From: Bacteroidales bacterium
GTDB lineage: Bacteria > Bacteroidota > Bacteroidia > Bacteroidales > UBA932
Direction of reading: 5' to 3'
Assembly (NCBI GenBank): GCA_017615435.1
Contig: JAGAAF010000059.1
Span: 1 to 61,886, forward strand
DNA: 61,886 nucleotides
How positions within the stretch are numbered: position 1 is the first letter of the stretch; every line of letters begins with the position of its first letter. Of this stretch, positions 25,559 through 33,025 are shown in pieces. The position numbers and the translations under genes were made by a program. Under the pieces are notes generated by a model. The model saw nothing but the letters and a program-made list of their open reading frames with translations, ran no database searches and was not told the DNA's origin.

Positions 25559-27045
25559 ATTGTCGGGCTGGTGAGTGCGGTTTTAAGTGCGTCGTCGTAA
25601 CGGATGCGCAGCTGAACGCCGGCGGCCTGGTAGTAGTAGCGCACCACTATCTCTTCTTCTATCAGCGGAACTATCTGCTCGCGGACCATCTCGTCCAGTT
25701 TCGGTTTTTCGCCTTCGGCGAGTCTCTCGCGGGCGAAAGCGAGGAAGCCGTCATAGTCGTCCAGCAAGAATGACTCCACTGGCGCTATGCTTTCGTGTTC
25801 GCGCACATACTTAAGGGTGTACTCTTCCACTATTCCGCGCATCACCAAAATGTAAACTATGTCGTCGTATTTCGGCGATTCAAGTTCCACGTCAGGGGTG
25901 ATGCCGCCACCGTCGCGGACGATGCGACCGCCTTTAGTGCGGAACTCGTGAGTGAGCGAATCAGGTATCTGCGAGACGCTTCCGTCCGCGGCCCGGCGGC
26001 TGTAGTCTATAGCCTGCACGCAGCGCCCGGAAGGAGTGTAATACTTACCGGTGGTGACTTTCAGCTGGCCGCCGTACGGCAAGGGTTTGATGCTCTGGAT
26101 GAGTCCCTTGCCGAAGGTCCTGCGGCCCATAACGGTGGCGCGGTCGAGGTCCTGCAGCGCGCCGCTCACGATCTCGGACGACGAGGCTGTGCCGGAGTCG
26201 ACGAGCACGATGAGCGGCAGCTTCGTGTCGACCGGAGCTTCGTAGGTCCTGTACTCCTCGATATCCTTCGGGTCGCGCCCCTTGCTGGTGACGACCAGCG
26301 AGCCGCGCGGTACAAAGAGCGAAACTATCCTGATAGCCTCCTGCATAAGGCCGCCGCCGTTGCCGCGAAGGTCGAGTACCAGGCGTTTCATTCCCTGCTT
26401 TTTCAGCGCGGTTATGTGGGAGCGTATCTCGTCGGCCACACCCTCGGTGAAGCCGCTCTGGGCTATGTATCCGGTGGTGGAGTCCAGCATTCCGGCATAC
26501 TCCACGTCGGGCAGATGTATCTTCTCGCGCGTGACGACAATCTCAACGGTATCCCGCTCGTATACCCTCTTCACGAGGAACTTGACGTCCGTGCCAGGAG
26601 CGCCGCGCATCTTGTCGGAGCACGCTTTGCTGTCCAGGCCGTGGACCGTCTCGCCGTCGATCGTAAGGATTTCATCGCCGCAGCGAAGGCCCGCTTTCAC
26701 GGCAGGCGAACCCGCATAGGGCTCGTTTATGATCACGTTCCCGTTCACGTCGGGCTTGTAGATGACGGCGCCGACTCCGCCATAGACCTTCCCTATCTGC
26801 ATCTGGAAATCCTCCTGCTCGTCCTCGGAGACATAGACGGTGTACGGGTCCAGATTGGCCAGCATCGCGTCTATCGCAGCCCGCTCCATCTTGTCGATCG
26901 GCAGCGTGTCCACGTAGGAGCGGCCGAGCTCCTTAAGGATGGCGTTGTGGATCTCCACCCACTTCCCGAGCTTGAAATTCTTCGATTCGGCGCCGGCGGT
27001 CAGAGTCAGCAGCGCGAGCGCGATTATGATGATAGTGCGTTTCAT
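25555..27045 (-). CDS. S41-family C-terminal processing peptidase with PDZ domain
   Basis: A 496-residue exported serine protease of the CtpA/Prc type. Signal peptide 1-18; PDZ domain about 80-175 (YGGVGAVIY, GLRCGDEILTIDGETV); catalytic domain about 185-400. Ser288 in GTASSSEI and Lys313 in FGKG form the dyad, with the family-typical spacing of 25 residues. LDLRGNGGG (225-233) is the conserved oxyanion strand. The start at 27045 gives the signal peptide; a longer frame upstream runs inside the U32 gene. It is coupled by ATGA overlaps to both neighbours. Confidence 0.92.
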   Translation of the reverse strand: MKRTIIIIALALLTLTAGAESKNFKLGKWVEIHNAILKELGRSYVDTLPIDKMERAAIDAMLANLDPYTVYVSEDEQEDFQMQIGKVYGGVGAVIYKPDVNGNVIINEPYAGSPAVKAGLRCGDEILTIDGETVHGLDSKACSDKMRGAPGTDVKFLVKRVYERDTVEIVVTREKIHLPDVEYAGMLDSTTGYIAQSGFTEGVADEIRSHITALKKQGMKRLVLDLRGNGGGLMQEAIRIVSLFVPRGSLVVTSKGRDPKDIEEYRTYEAPVDTKLPLIVLVDSGTASSSEIVSGALQDLDRATVMGRRTFGKGLIQSIKPLPYGGQLKVTTGKYYTPSGRCVQAIDYSRRAADGSVSQIPDSLTHEFRTKGGRIVRDGGGITPDVELESPKYDDIVYILVMRGIVEEYTLKYVREHESIAPVESFLLDDYDGFLAFARERLAEGEKPKLDEMVREQIVPLIEEEIVVRYYYQAAGVQLRIRYDDALKTALTSPTI

Positions 27046-28280
27046 ACTTCTTCCCATTTGTAGACTTTGTCTCCACGGTGCACCTTGTGCGGAACAGCGA
27101 GCGAGCAACGGACGCCCTTCGGAGCCTGAGCCGCGGGTTCGAACTCCACACGCATATCCTCCACCGTGAGCTCCTCCACTCCCGTCGTTCGGCCGATTAT
27201 CATCACGCGGTCGCCCATCTTCAGCGGGGCGCTCTCCACGGTGATTTCCGCCACTCCGATACGGTCGAACCAGTTCGTGACCTTGCCCACATAGACCTTG
27301 CGCTGGGTGGCCTGGCTGCCGTAGACGTCGCTCCACTCTCCGAGGAACGCGCCCTGGTAGTAGCCGTCCCAGAATCCACGGTTGAAGACTTCCTTCAGGC
27401 GTTCTTTGAGCGCTGCGCCTAGCTCAGGGGTGAAGGTGCCGGCGCAGACGGCGTCGGCCGCCTCCCTATAGCAAGCCGCGCAGCGCTTCACATACTCGGC
27501 GCTCCTCGCACGGCCTTCTATCTTGAACACTTTCACTCCTGCCTGGACCATCTTGTCCATAAACTCGATGGTGCAGAGGTCCTTCGGAGACATTATGTAT
27601 TGATTGTCTATATTCAGCTGGTTGCCGGTCTCGAGGTCCGTGACTTCGTAGCCACGGCGGCATATCTGGAAGCACGCTCCCCTGTTGGCGGATGCGCCGT
27701 AGGTGTGCAGGCTCAGGTAGCACTTCCCGCTCACGGCCATACAGAGTGCGCCGTGGGCAAACATCTCCACCCGCACAAGCTGTCCCGAAGGACCGGTTAT
27801 GTGCTCACGTTCGATAGCATCGCAGATCCCGCGCACCTGGTTCAGGTTCAGCTCGCGCGCCAGAACGACCACGTCCGCGAACTGCGCGTAGAACTTCAGC
27901 GCCTCCACGTTCGAGATGGAGAGCTGGGTGCTGATATGGACCTCCATTCCCAGCTGCCTGCAATACTGGATTGCAGCTATGTCGGAGGCGATTACCGCCG
28001 TCACCCCGGCAGCTTTCGCCAGATCGAGCGTACGGCGCATATCCTCAAGGTCCTCGGGATACAGGCTTATGTTCAGAGTCAGATAGGTCTTGACGCCAGC
28101 CTCACGGCTGATCTTCACCACCTCCGCAAGGTCCTCCGCCGCAAAATTGTTCGCCGAACGGCTGCGCATATTGAGGTTGCCGACTCCGAAATACACGGAA
28201 TCCGCCCCGCCCTGTATCGCCGCCTGCAAGCATTCGAAATTGCCCGCCGGCGCCATTATTTCCAGCTCGTTACTTTGCAC
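27042..28280 (-). CDS. trhP: U32-family peptidase-like protein (TrhP/YegQ type, tRNA hydroxylation)
   Basis: A 412-residue member of the U32 family. The N-terminus (ELEIMAPAGNFECLQAAIQGGADSVYFGV) and the central cysteine motif (RGACFQICRRGYEV) are diagnostic. TrhP-type proteins take part in prephenate-dependent 5-hydroxylation of uridine 34 in tRNA; other U32 proteins act in ubiquinone synthesis or as collagenases. Length (~410, two-domain) fits TrhP. The start is a GTG at 28280, overlapping the end of the polyprenyl synthase gene by 11 bp; an internal ATG lies at 28256 but would leave almost nothing before the APAGN motif. Confidence 0.85.
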   Translation of the reverse strand: MQSNELEIMAPAGNFECLQAAIQGGADSVYFGVGNLNMRSRSANNFAAEDLAEVVKISREAGVKTYLTLNISLYPEDLEDMRRTLDLAKAAGVTAVIASDIAAIQYCRQLGMEVHISTQLSISNVEALKFYAQFADVVVLARELNLNQVRGICDAIEREHITGPSGQLVRVEMFAHGALCMAVSGKCYLSLHTYGASANRGACFQICRRGYEVTDLETGNQLNIDNQYIMSPKDLCTIEFMDKMVQAGVKVFKIEGRARSAEYVKRCAACYREAADAVCAGTFTPELGAALKERLKEVFNRGFWDGYYQGAFLGEWSDVYGSQATQRKVYVGKVTNWFDRIGVAEITVESAPLKMGDRVMIIGRTTGVEELTVEDMRVEFEPAAQAPKGVRCSLAVPHKVHRGDKVYKWEEV

Positions 28281-29241
28281 GTCCGACTAATTTTTCTGCA
28301 AAATCTTTAAGGGCGTCGGTGGTTATGCCGAGGTTCTTGACCGCATCCATCGCCCTTTCGCTATATCTGACTATCTCCGCCTTCGCATCAGTGTCTACCC
28401 CATTCGCAACGTAAATACCCTTGACCTCAGCAATCTTCGCGGCCTTTTCTTCCGGCGTCTCCGCAGGAAGGTCCATCGCCTCGATGAAAGCCTTCTTGTC
28501 CGCGGTCTTCTCCAAAGTCCGTACCGTAAGCCAGCTCTTCTTCTTGTTGATTATGTCTCCGCCTATGGGCTTGCCGAAAACCTTCTCGTCGCCGAAAGCG
28601 TCAAGATAGTCGTCCGCCACCTGGAAGGCCATACCGAGTTCGTATCCGTAGTTGTACAGCGCCTCGCAGTCCTTCGCCGGGGCGCCCGCAATCAGCGCGC
28701 CCATCTTCGCGGAGCAGGCGATGAGCACCGCCGTCTTCAGGCCTATCATCTTCGAATAATCCGGCATCTTCACCTCCGGTCTGTCCTCAAACTCCATATC
28801 GTACTGCTGACCTTCGCACACCTGCGCCGCCGTCCTCGAGAAAAGGTCCAGCGCCGCGCCGACCTTGTCAGCCGGGGCCTTCGCCAGACGTTTGTAGGCG
28901 TCTATCTGCATCACGTCGCCGCTCAGGATCGCGGTGTCTTCGTTCCACTTTTTCCAGACCGTGTCCTGTCCCCTTCTCAGCGGGGACCTGTCCATAATAT
29001 CGTCGTGGATAAGGGTAAACGTGTGGAACACCTCCAGCGCCGCCGCCGGCTCCAGGATGCTCGTGTCGAATCCTTCTTTATATAAAGAGTAGGTTAAAAG
29101 ACACAGCGTCGGGCGTATGCGTTTCCCTCCTATCGAGATCATCCACCTAAGCGGATCATACAGCCCCGCCGGCTCCTTTTCGAACTCTATTTCAGCGAAC
29201 AGCTTGCTGATTATCTCCTTGATTGTCTTTGCGTCAGTCAT
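28270..29241 (-). CDS. Polyprenyl (trans-isoprenyl) diphosphate synthase
   Basis: A 323-residue class I prenyltransferase condensing isopentenyl diphosphate onto allylic diphosphates. The first aspartate-rich motif is DDIMD, preceded by FTLIHDD, and the second is DDYLD; GGKRIRP near the N-terminus binds diphosphate. Chain length is not certain; farnesyl or geranylgeranyl products are likely given residues before the first motif (EVFHTFTLIH). The ATG at 29241 is preferred over a TTG three codons earlier. A TATCTTTG box lies 6 bp before the ATG, suggesting a leaderless mRNA. It heads the coupled gene chain to the second CotH gene. Confidence 0.9.
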   Translation of the reverse strand: MTDAKTIKEIISKLFAEIEFEKEPAGLYDPLRWMISIGGKRIRPTLCLLTYSLYKEGFDTSILEPAAALEVFHTFTLIHDDIMDRSPLRRGQDTVWKKWNEDTAILSGDVMQIDAYKRLAKAPADKVGAALDLFSRTAAQVCEGQQYDMEFEDRPEVKMPDYSKMIGLKTAVLIACSAKMGALIAGAPAKDCEALYNYGYELGMAFQVADDYLDAFGDEKVFGKPIGGDIINKKKSWLTVRTLEKTADKKAFIEAMDLPAETPEEKAAKIAEVKGIYVANGVDTDAKAEIVRYSERAMDAVKNLGITTDALKDFAEKLVGRAK

Positions 29242-29247
29242 AACTCT

Positions 29248-29255
29248 CAAAGATA
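29248..29255 (-). promoter_or_regulatory. Predicted -7 box (TATCTTTG) for the polyprenyl synthase operon
   Basis: The minus strand reads TATCTTTG, matching TAnnTTTG exactly, and ends 6 bp before the ATG at 29241. Transcription would start at or within a few bases of the start codon. Confidence 0.5.
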
Positions 29256-29308
29256 ATCATTTTTTCTGCAACGAAGACCACTCTGATTGCATCTATAATG
29301 CAGTCAAA

Positions 29309-30592
29309 ATGGTTATGAGAAAGAAAATATACAACATTATTGCCGTCGCAGCGGTGACCGCGATGGCTTTTTCGTGCACAGCGGCGGACGATTTTTGGAA
29401 AGGTTTCGCTGACGGAGATTTTGGTGGAAGAGGCGGTGAGTACACAACCGACGAAGTTGATGGTATGCCTTATGCGCCCGGTGAAGGCGGATCCGGCGAG
29501 GAAAACGGCAATGGAAACGCCAATGCCGGATTGCTCACTGCCGGTGAGTGGAACGACCTGGACAACTGGCAGTTCTGGGGAAAGCTTATGCTGAATCAGG
29601 GCGAAGGAGGCGGACAGCCGAAAGACTCGTTGTTCGTTTCAGGCTACGAGTACTACACTTATTGGGACTTCTACACTGACAACAGGGTTGCCGTGAAAGT
29701 GACTAACGGCGACGCTCCGGCTGCCGGAGTGAAAGTTGCTCTGAAAGTGGACGGAAACGTGGTCTGGAATGCTGTTACCGATAATCTTGGCGAAGCTAAC
29801 CTCTGGATCAATCTCTACAAGAACGAGGCTATTGCCGAGGATGCGAAACTTTCCATCTCCCTGGACGGTGTGGCCCAGCAGGAAGCTCCGGTCGTGACAA
29901 AGTGGTCCTCTGAACAGACTTACTATAATACATATAGTGTAACCAAGTCCGTCACCGCGAAGAAAGCCGACATCGCCTTCATAGTGGATGCTACCGGCTC
30001 TATGTTCGATGAAATCGACTTCCTCAAGAGCGACCTTATCGACATCTTCGGAAAGGTCAAGAATCTTCAGGACGGTACTACAATCCGCGCCGCCGCGGTC
30101 TTCTACCGTGACACGGAAGATGAGTATGTGACCAAGTTCAAGAATTTCACATCCGATATCAGCGTTGTGTCCGATTATATCGGCAAACAGAGCGCTGCCG
30201 GCGGCGGAGATTTCCCGGAGGCGGTCCACACCGCTTTGGAGGTTGGTCTTCAGAGCCTTTCCTGGGATGAAGGCGCCCGCAGCAAGATAGTCTTTATGCT
30301 GCTTGACGCCCCCGCCCATCAGGATCATCCGGGTGTCGTGGAATCCTTGCACAAGAGCATAGAGGCATATGCCAAAATGGGTATCAAGATTATCCCCGTC
30401 GCGGCCAGCGGCATCGACAAATACACTGAGTTTATGCTCCGCTTCTTCTCGGTCAGCACCTCCGGCACATATGTGTTCCTGACCAACGACAGTGGCATCG
30501 GCGGAGATCACATCCAGGCCAGTGTGGGCGAATACGAAGTCGAGCACCTCAATGATCTCATTGTCCGCTTGATTAACAAGTATCTTGAATAA
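29309..30592 (+). CDS. von Willebrand factor A domain lipoprotein
   Basis: A 427-residue lipoprotein (lipobox AFSC, Cys23). A low-complexity Gly/Glu-rich linker (about 35-75) leads into a beta-rich middle domain (about 95-205) that looks like an Ig-like or carboxypeptidase-regulatory-like fold, then a vWA domain (about 220-425). The MIDAS motif DATGSM starts at Asp227; the third MIDAS Asp is probably in LLDAPAHQDHPG. It probably binds a surface partner in a metal-dependent way. An ATG two codons further (29315) is an equally good start. It diverges from the polyprenyl synthase gene. Confidence 0.8.
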   Translation: MVMRKKIYNIIAVAAVTAMAFSCTAADDFWKGFADGDFGGRGGEYTTDEVDGMPYAPGEGGSGEENGNGNANAGLLTAGEWNDLDNWQFWGKLMLNQGEGGGQPKDSLFVSGYEYYTYWDFYTDNRVAVKVTNGDAPAAGVKVALKVDGNVVWNAVTDNLGEANLWINLYKNEAIAEDAKLSISLDGVAQQEAPVVTKWSSEQTYYNTYSVTKSVTAKKADIAFIVDATGSMFDEIDFLKSDLIDIFGKVKNLQDGTTIRAAAVFYRDTEDEYVTKFKNFTSDISVVSDYIGKQSAAGGGDFPEAVHTALEVGLQSLSWDEGARSKIVFMLLDAPAHQDHPGVVESLHKSIEAYAKMGIKIIPVAASGIDKYTEFMLRFFSVSTSGTYVFLTNDSGIGGDHIQASVGEYEVEHLNDLIVRLINKYLE

Positions 30593-30601
30593 AATATTGC
30601 G

Positions 30602-30609
30602 TATCTTTG
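30602..30609 (+). promoter_or_regulatory. Predicted -7 box (TATCTTTG) for rsgA
   Basis: TATCTTTG matches TAnnTTTG and ends 7 bp before the rsgA ATG at 30617, implying a nearly leaderless transcript. Confidence 0.5.
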
Positions 30610-30616
30610 CTGCCGT

Positions 30617-31561
30617 ATGACAAGCGGAATCGCGACGGTAGTTAAGAACGCGGGCAGTCACTTCTTCTTGAGTGAACTCCCTGAGTGGCGTCTTTTCCCT
30701 GCAGTCCTGCGGGGAAAAGTGCGTTTAGAGGCCGGCACCAGCACCAACCCGGTAGCTGTGGGCGACCGAGTGCGCTATGAATATGACGCCACGCCGGACG
30801 CCGAGCATCCCGCCGTCATCACCGAAATCCTCGACCGTACGAATCACCTGATCCGCAAGTCGGCCAACCTCTCGCGCCAGTCGCACGTGATTGCCGCGAA
30901 CCTGGATATGGCGCTGCTTGTGGTTTCGCTCTACTTCCCGGAAGTCAAACTTCCGTTCCTGGACAGGCAGCTCGTCACCTGCGAGATGTTCAAGATACCC
31001 GCGACGATAGTCCTGAACAAGGTGGATCTGTATCGCAGCGAGGTGCAGGACGAGGTGGACGCTTTCAAATCGATCTATGCCCGTGCCGGTTACCGTGTGC
31101 TGGAGACATCCGCCAAGACGGGCGAGGGCATTCCCGAATTGCGCGAGCTGTGCCGCGACCGGCTCTGCCTCATCAGCGGCGAGTCGGGAGTGGGCAAATC
31201 CTCGCTCATCAAGGCCCTCGACCCTTCGCTCGACCCCAAGGTCGGCAAGATCAGCGCGGCACACCTTCAGGGCAAGCATACCACATCTTTGTACGAAATG
31301 TACCCCCTTGCCGGAGGCGGTTACGTTGTCGACACGCCCGGTCTTCGCGGCTTCGGTCTCTACGGCCTGGAGAAAGAGGAAATCCCCAGGTATTTCCCGG
31401 AGATGCTCAGGGTCGCTGACAACTGCAAGTTCATTCCCTGCACTCATACGCACGAGCCGGACTGCGCGGTGAAAGCCGCTGTCGACGCAGGTAAAATAGC
31501 CCCCGAACGTTACAATTCTTACCTCGGTATGCTCGAAGAGGATACCAAGTTCCGCAAATAA
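30617..31561 (+). CDS. rsgA: Ribosome small-subunit-dependent GTPase RsgA
   Basis: A 314-residue circularly permuted GTPase that proofreads late 30S subunit assembly. After an N-terminal OB-fold (about 1-75) come G4 NKVD, then G1 GESGVGKSSLIKA, then G3 DTPG, in the permuted order diagnostic of the family. The C-terminal zinc region CKFIPCTHTHEPDC supplies the Cys/His ligands. Its stop overlaps the MATE start by one base (TAATG). Confidence 0.95.
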   Translation: MTSGIATVVKNAGSHFFLSELPEWRLFPAVLRGKVRLEAGTSTNPVAVGDRVRYEYDATPDAEHPAVITEILDRTNHLIRKSANLSRQSHVIAANLDMALLVVSLYFPEVKLPFLDRQLVTCEMFKIPATIVLNKVDLYRSEVQDEVDAFKSIYARAGYRVLETSAKTGEGIPELRELCRDRLCLISGESGVGKSSLIKALDPSLDPKVGKISAAHLQGKHTTSLYEMYPLAGGGYVVDTPGLRGFGLYGLEKEEIPRYFPEMLRVADNCKFIPCTHTHEPDCAVKAAVDAGKIAPERYNSYLGMLEEDTKFRK

Positions 31562-32928
31562 TGAACAGCCTCAACAAGGAAATACTCCGGCTGGCGCTTC
31601 CGAGCATACTGGCGAACATCACCGTGCCGCTGGTGGGAATAGTGGACACCGCCGTGGCCGGTCACCTTACGGGCACGGAAGCCGCAGTGGCGATCGGGGC
31701 TATTTCCGTGGGGGCGATGTTCTTCTCGCTGCTCTACTGGAACTTCAGTTTCCTGCGCACGGGCACGGGCGGCCTCACCGCTCAGGCCTATGGCGCCGGC
31801 GACCAGCGCGAAGTAGCGAAGATCTTCTGGCGCGGGATGGCTCTTTCCGCTATGGTCGCGCTGCTGGTCCTGCTGCTGCAGTGGCCGTTCCTGAAGGTGG
31901 CCGTCCTTTGCACCCAGGCCTCTCCGGAGGTCGAGGCGCTCGCATCGCAGTACTTCTCCATACGTATCTGGGCAGCGCCTGCGACCATCTCGCTGATGAC
32001 ATTCAGCGGCTGGTTCGTGGGGATGCAGGATTCGATGAGTTCGATGTGGAAGGACCTCATCGTGAACGGTGTCAATATCGTGGCGAGCATCATCCTCAGC
32101 CTCGGCATCGGCAATTGGCCGGGAATGGGCTTCGCCGGCATCGCCGTGGGCACGGTCATCGCCCAGTACTGCGGTCTGCTCTTCTGCATCATAGTATGCC
32201 TCGTGAAGTACCGCCGCGTGCTCAGCGCGTTCCGCCTGTCCGAACTCCCGCAGGCCCTCAGCCGCAGCGAACTGGGTCCGTATATGCGGATGAACGGCAA
32301 CCTGTTCCTTCGCGCTTCCGCTATGCTCGGAGTGTACATCGGTTATCCGCTGATCGCCACCACTATGGGCGATATGCTGCTAGCCTGCTCGGCCGTGATG
32401 ATGGAGCTGCTGATGCTGTTCTCGTATTTCACGGACGGATTCGCTTATGCGGGCGAGGCGCTAGTCGGGCGTTTCATCGGCGCTCGCGACAACGCTTCGA
32501 TGCGCCGCTCGGTCAGATATGTCTTCATCTGGAGTATGAGCATCGCCGTGATGTTCATAGGTCTATACTGGGTCGGCGGTGTGCCGGTGCTCCGGCTGCT
32601 GACCTCCGATCCGGCCGTGGTACAGGCGTGCTCGGCATTCCTGCCGTGGCTTATCCTGATGCCACCGATAGGCTGCGCCGCCTTCACGCTGGACGGCGTC
32701 TTCCTCGGCGCCACCGCCTCCAAGCCCCTGCGCGACTCCTGCCTCGCCGCCTTCGTCGTTTTCCTTGCCGTATGGTTTATTCTTAAGGGATTATTCCTGG
32801 GACCTGGTGTCATCCCCGACCAGATCGGGAAACTTCCCCTGCACTTGTTGATGGTGGCCTATTTCGCTCACCTCGCCGTCCGCACCGTCTGGCTCGCCCT
32901 CAGCTGGAAAACGATACGCGACAGGTAA
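31561..32928 (+). CDS. MATE-family efflux transporter (DinF-like)
   Basis: A 455-residue inner-membrane protein with about 12 transmembrane helices in two MatE halves. The N-terminus (LRLALPSILANITVPLVGIVDTAVAGHLTG) is typical of the DinF branch, which exports drugs or cationic compounds by Na+ or H+ antiport. It is coupled to rsgA by a TAATG overlap and followed by the second twin-hairpin element. Confidence 0.92.
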   Translation: MNSLNKEILRLALPSILANITVPLVGIVDTAVAGHLTGTEAAVAIGAISVGAMFFSLLYWNFSFLRTGTGGLTAQAYGAGDQREVAKIFWRGMALSAMVALLVLLLQWPFLKVAVLCTQASPEVEALASQYFSIRIWAAPATISLMTFSGWFVGMQDSMSSMWKDLIVNGVNIVASIILSLGIGNWPGMGFAGIAVGTVIAQYCGLLFCIIVCLVKYRRVLSAFRLSELPQALSRSELGPYMRMNGNLFLRASAMLGVYIGYPLIATTMGDMLLACSAVMMELLMLFSYFTDGFAYAGEALVGRFIGARDNASMRRSVRYVFIWSMSIAVMFIGLYWVGGVPVLRLLTSDPAVVQACSAFLPWLILMPPIGCAAFTLDGVFLGATASKPLRDSCLAAFVVFLAVWFILKGLFLGPGVIPDQIGKLPLHLLMVAYFAHLAVRTVWLALSWKTIRDR

Positions 32929-32934
32929 GCGTAA

Positions 32935-33013
32935 AAGATGTCCCTAAAAATGGGACATCTTGTGCGAAAAAGGGGGTATTATGCTTAAGATGTCCCGAAA
33001 AATGGGACATCTT
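32935..33013. repeat. 79-bp twin-hairpin element, copy B
   Basis: Arms AAGATGTCCC and GGGACATCTT form two 10-bp hairpins (32935-32944/32952-32961 and 32987-32996/33004-33013) around a 25-nt spacer (32962-32986). The spacer is the reverse complement of copy A's spacer at 21 of 25 positions, so this copy is inverted relative to A. In all arms, stem position 4 changes from G-C to A-T, keeping the pairing. It lies between the convergent ends of the MATE gene and rnr. Confidence 0.9.
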
Positions 33014-33025
33014 AAACGCCTGAAG

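Noticed and set aside
29294..29299. TATAAT before the vWA lipoprotein gene
   Set aside because: Bacteroidota primary sigma factor uses TAnnTTTG and not the enterobacterial -10; no matching -35 is present.
23636..33013. The twin-hairpin elements as CRISPR or IS ends
   Set aside because: There are only two clear copies about 9 kb apart, with ordinary housekeeping genes between them, no transposase, no array structure and no cas genes.
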